This document shows positions 13,950 through 14,890 of a stretch of DNA of 14,890 bases, one piece after another (position 1 is the first letter of the stretch; each line of letters begins with the position of its first letter). The stretch is from Clostridia bacterium. GTDB taxonomy: Bacteria > Bacillota > Clostridia > Oscillospirales > CAG-272. The DNA lies in contig JAFTKV010000003.1 in the NCBI GenBank assembly GCA_017453085.1, positions 1-14,890 on the forward strand, in the 5' to 3' direction. Below the pieces are notes generated by a model that saw nothing but the letters and a program-made list of their open reading frames with translations, was not told the origin of the DNA and ran no database searches. A program made the translations under genes and the position numbers.

Positions 13950-14011
13950 AATTGGTGGTTTTGCCTCATCACAAAGCAGTTAATATCTAAGAGAAAGGAA
14001 AGAAGTACTAT

Positions 14012-14473
14012 ATGACAAAAATAATCGCATCCAAAAGATTCTTGGCTATTTGTCTGGTATTAGACCTGCTATTCTTGATCGGTCTGATTGGGAGTTTGTT
14101 TTTCCTTTTCGGCGCAATCATAGAAGGCGCTCCCATCGTTCCGTGGGCAATATTGAACGGCGGTTTTGCATTGGGATTACTCTCTTTCCTGTTTTGCACC
14201 AATCGGTTGGGATGTATCGTTACCGTTGACGGCAACTGTGTAAAAAGAAAGGGTTTTTTCTGCGGTTTTCAAAAAGTCTGCAAAATCCAAGAGATTCAAA
14301 AGATTTTGGTCGTCGAGGTTGCCCGAATGGGGAGAATGATCGTTTGGGTTGACCCAAACAGCCGCCACGGTTTCGATTTCATTCGCCTGCAAAGTTGGAT
14401 TTGTTTCGAATATAACGATCAGAATATTGCGTTCGTAAAATCGTTTTGGCAGGGCGAAATTGAGTTTTCGTAA
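14012..14473 (+). CDS. Small membrane protein of unknown function, two helices plus soluble domain
   Basis: The protein has 153 aa. ATG 14012 follows AAAGGAA (13994-14000), a rather wide spacing. I do not recognise the family. Two hydrophobic segments (about 10-36 and 43-63) are followed by a soluble part of about 90 residues rich in beta-type stretches and aromatic residues ('CIVTVDGNCVKRKGFFCGF', 'IVWVDPNSRHGFDFI'). The layout recalls small bacterial proteins with a PH-like domain after two membrane helices, but this is only a resemblance in layout. Codons are visibly AT-richer than in the genes before 13812. The next gene begins 61 bp downstream on the same strand, so both are probably cotranscribed. 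No promoter was identified with confidence. Confidence 0.7.
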   Translation: MTKIIASKRFLAICLVLDLLFLIGLIGSLFFLFGAIIEGAPIVPWAILNGGFALGLLSFLFCTNRLGCIVTVDGNCVKRKGFFCGFQKVCKIQEIQKILVVEVARMGRMIVWVDPNSRHGFDFIRLQSWICFEYNDQNIAFVKSFWQGEIEFS

Positions 14474-14534
14474 ATTGTGTGCCTCACACGAACATAACCG
14501 CATCCCCGTATGAGCGAGCGAAGAAAGGAAACAG

Positions 14535-14890
14535 ATGAAAAAAAGCAACAACGATTTAACGACCGGAAAGGTCATCGCGATTTTTATAACCGCTATGTTA
14601 CTGATGGCACTTGGTTTGGGCGCGGCATTCCTGGCTGCCTATCTGCAAAATGCCGGTGTAAGCGCCAAAATCTATACTCCCATAGGCTTTTCATTATTTG
14701 CATTTTTGGCTGCCGCACTGATCCTGTTGTTAACTAACTTCAAAAAGATATTGGCATACGACATTCATCGAGATTTGAAGAAACTGGATGCACAGGAGCT
14801 TCTGATCCTTCAAGGTGCATCGGAACGCAAAATTACCGAAGCGTGTGTTCAACACAAATTCGTCAGCAGGGACGGCGATTATTATCACAA
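14535..14890 (+). CDS. Membrane protein of unknown function (3' end beyond window)
   Basis: An open frame from ATG 14535 runs to the window end, giving the first 118 residues. GAAAGGA (14523-14529) is a good ribosome binding site. Two hydrophobic segments (about residues 13-36 and 48-70) are followed by a charged helical part ('DIHRDLKKLDAQELLILQGASERKITEACVQHKF' region). The family is not recognised. The two-helix start resembles the preceding gene in layout, without visible sequence identity, and the codon use is similarly AT-rich. The pair may be a small operon acquired separately from the upstream genes. Confidence 0.65.
   Translation, partial: MKKSNNDLTTGKVIAIFITAMLLMALGLGAAFLAAYLQNAGVSAKIYTPIGFSLFAFLAAALILLLTNFKKILAYDIHRDLKKLDAQELLILQGASERKITEACVQHKFVSRDGDYYH

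Overview
The window looks like a chromosomal segment from a gut-type, low-to-medium G+C Gram-positive bacterium. Clostridia, and within them an Oscillospirales or Christensenellales relative, is my best inference. The signs are three lipoprotein signal peptides, strong Shine-Dalgarno sites before almost every gene, sigma-A promoters that often carry a TGn extension, and gene families common in that group (trigger-factor-like FKBP lipoprotein, DUF4358/MBOAT/DHHW operon, GH2 and GH130 enzymes, RlmD-type methyltransferase). No rRNA, tRNA, CRISPR array or transposase gene was found.

Layout. At 1-124 is the tail of a UDP-GlcNAc 2-epimerase-like gene; its stop codon lies inside the -35 box of the next promoter. 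At 198-1727 is a secreted lipoprotein with an Asp-box (sialidase-type) propeller, closed by a clean terminator. At 1833-3215 is a polytopic membrane protein ending in an alpha/beta-hydrolase (lipase-like) domain. It faces a trigger-factor/FKBP-type lipoprotein on the other strand (3269-4474), with a bidirectional terminator between them. At 4738-8798 is a small carbohydrate locus: a GH2 glycosidase leftward, and an AraC regulator and a GH130 phosphorylase/glycosidase rightward. The last two overlap by 4 bp (ATGA). The divergent intergenic region holds promoters for both directions and a tandem 11-12 bp repeat over the AraC -35 box.

At 8836-11937 (leftward) is a three-gene operon, DUF4358 lipoprotein, MBOAT O-acyltransferase and DHHW/AlgJ-like protein. 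It probably O-acetylates a cell-surface glycan. At 12043-12342 is a small two-helix membrane protein. It is transcribed divergently from an rlmD-type 23S rRNA m5U methyltransferase (12485-13807), and the two promoters share a 14-bp inverted repeat. A 138-bp element with 27-bp imperfect terminal inverted repeats (13812-13949) follows, resembling a MITE. After it the sequence becomes AT-richer and holds two small membrane-protein genes of unknown function, the second cut by the window end.

Nothing here is a clear new defence or mobile system. The most interesting items are the surface glycan acylation operon, the membrane-anchored lipase with its cysteine-rich membrane domain, the poly-tyrosine tract in the foldase lipoprotein, the mirrored divergent promoters, the MITE-like element and the likely AraC operator. 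Family calls come from motifs read by eye and were not checked by a database search.
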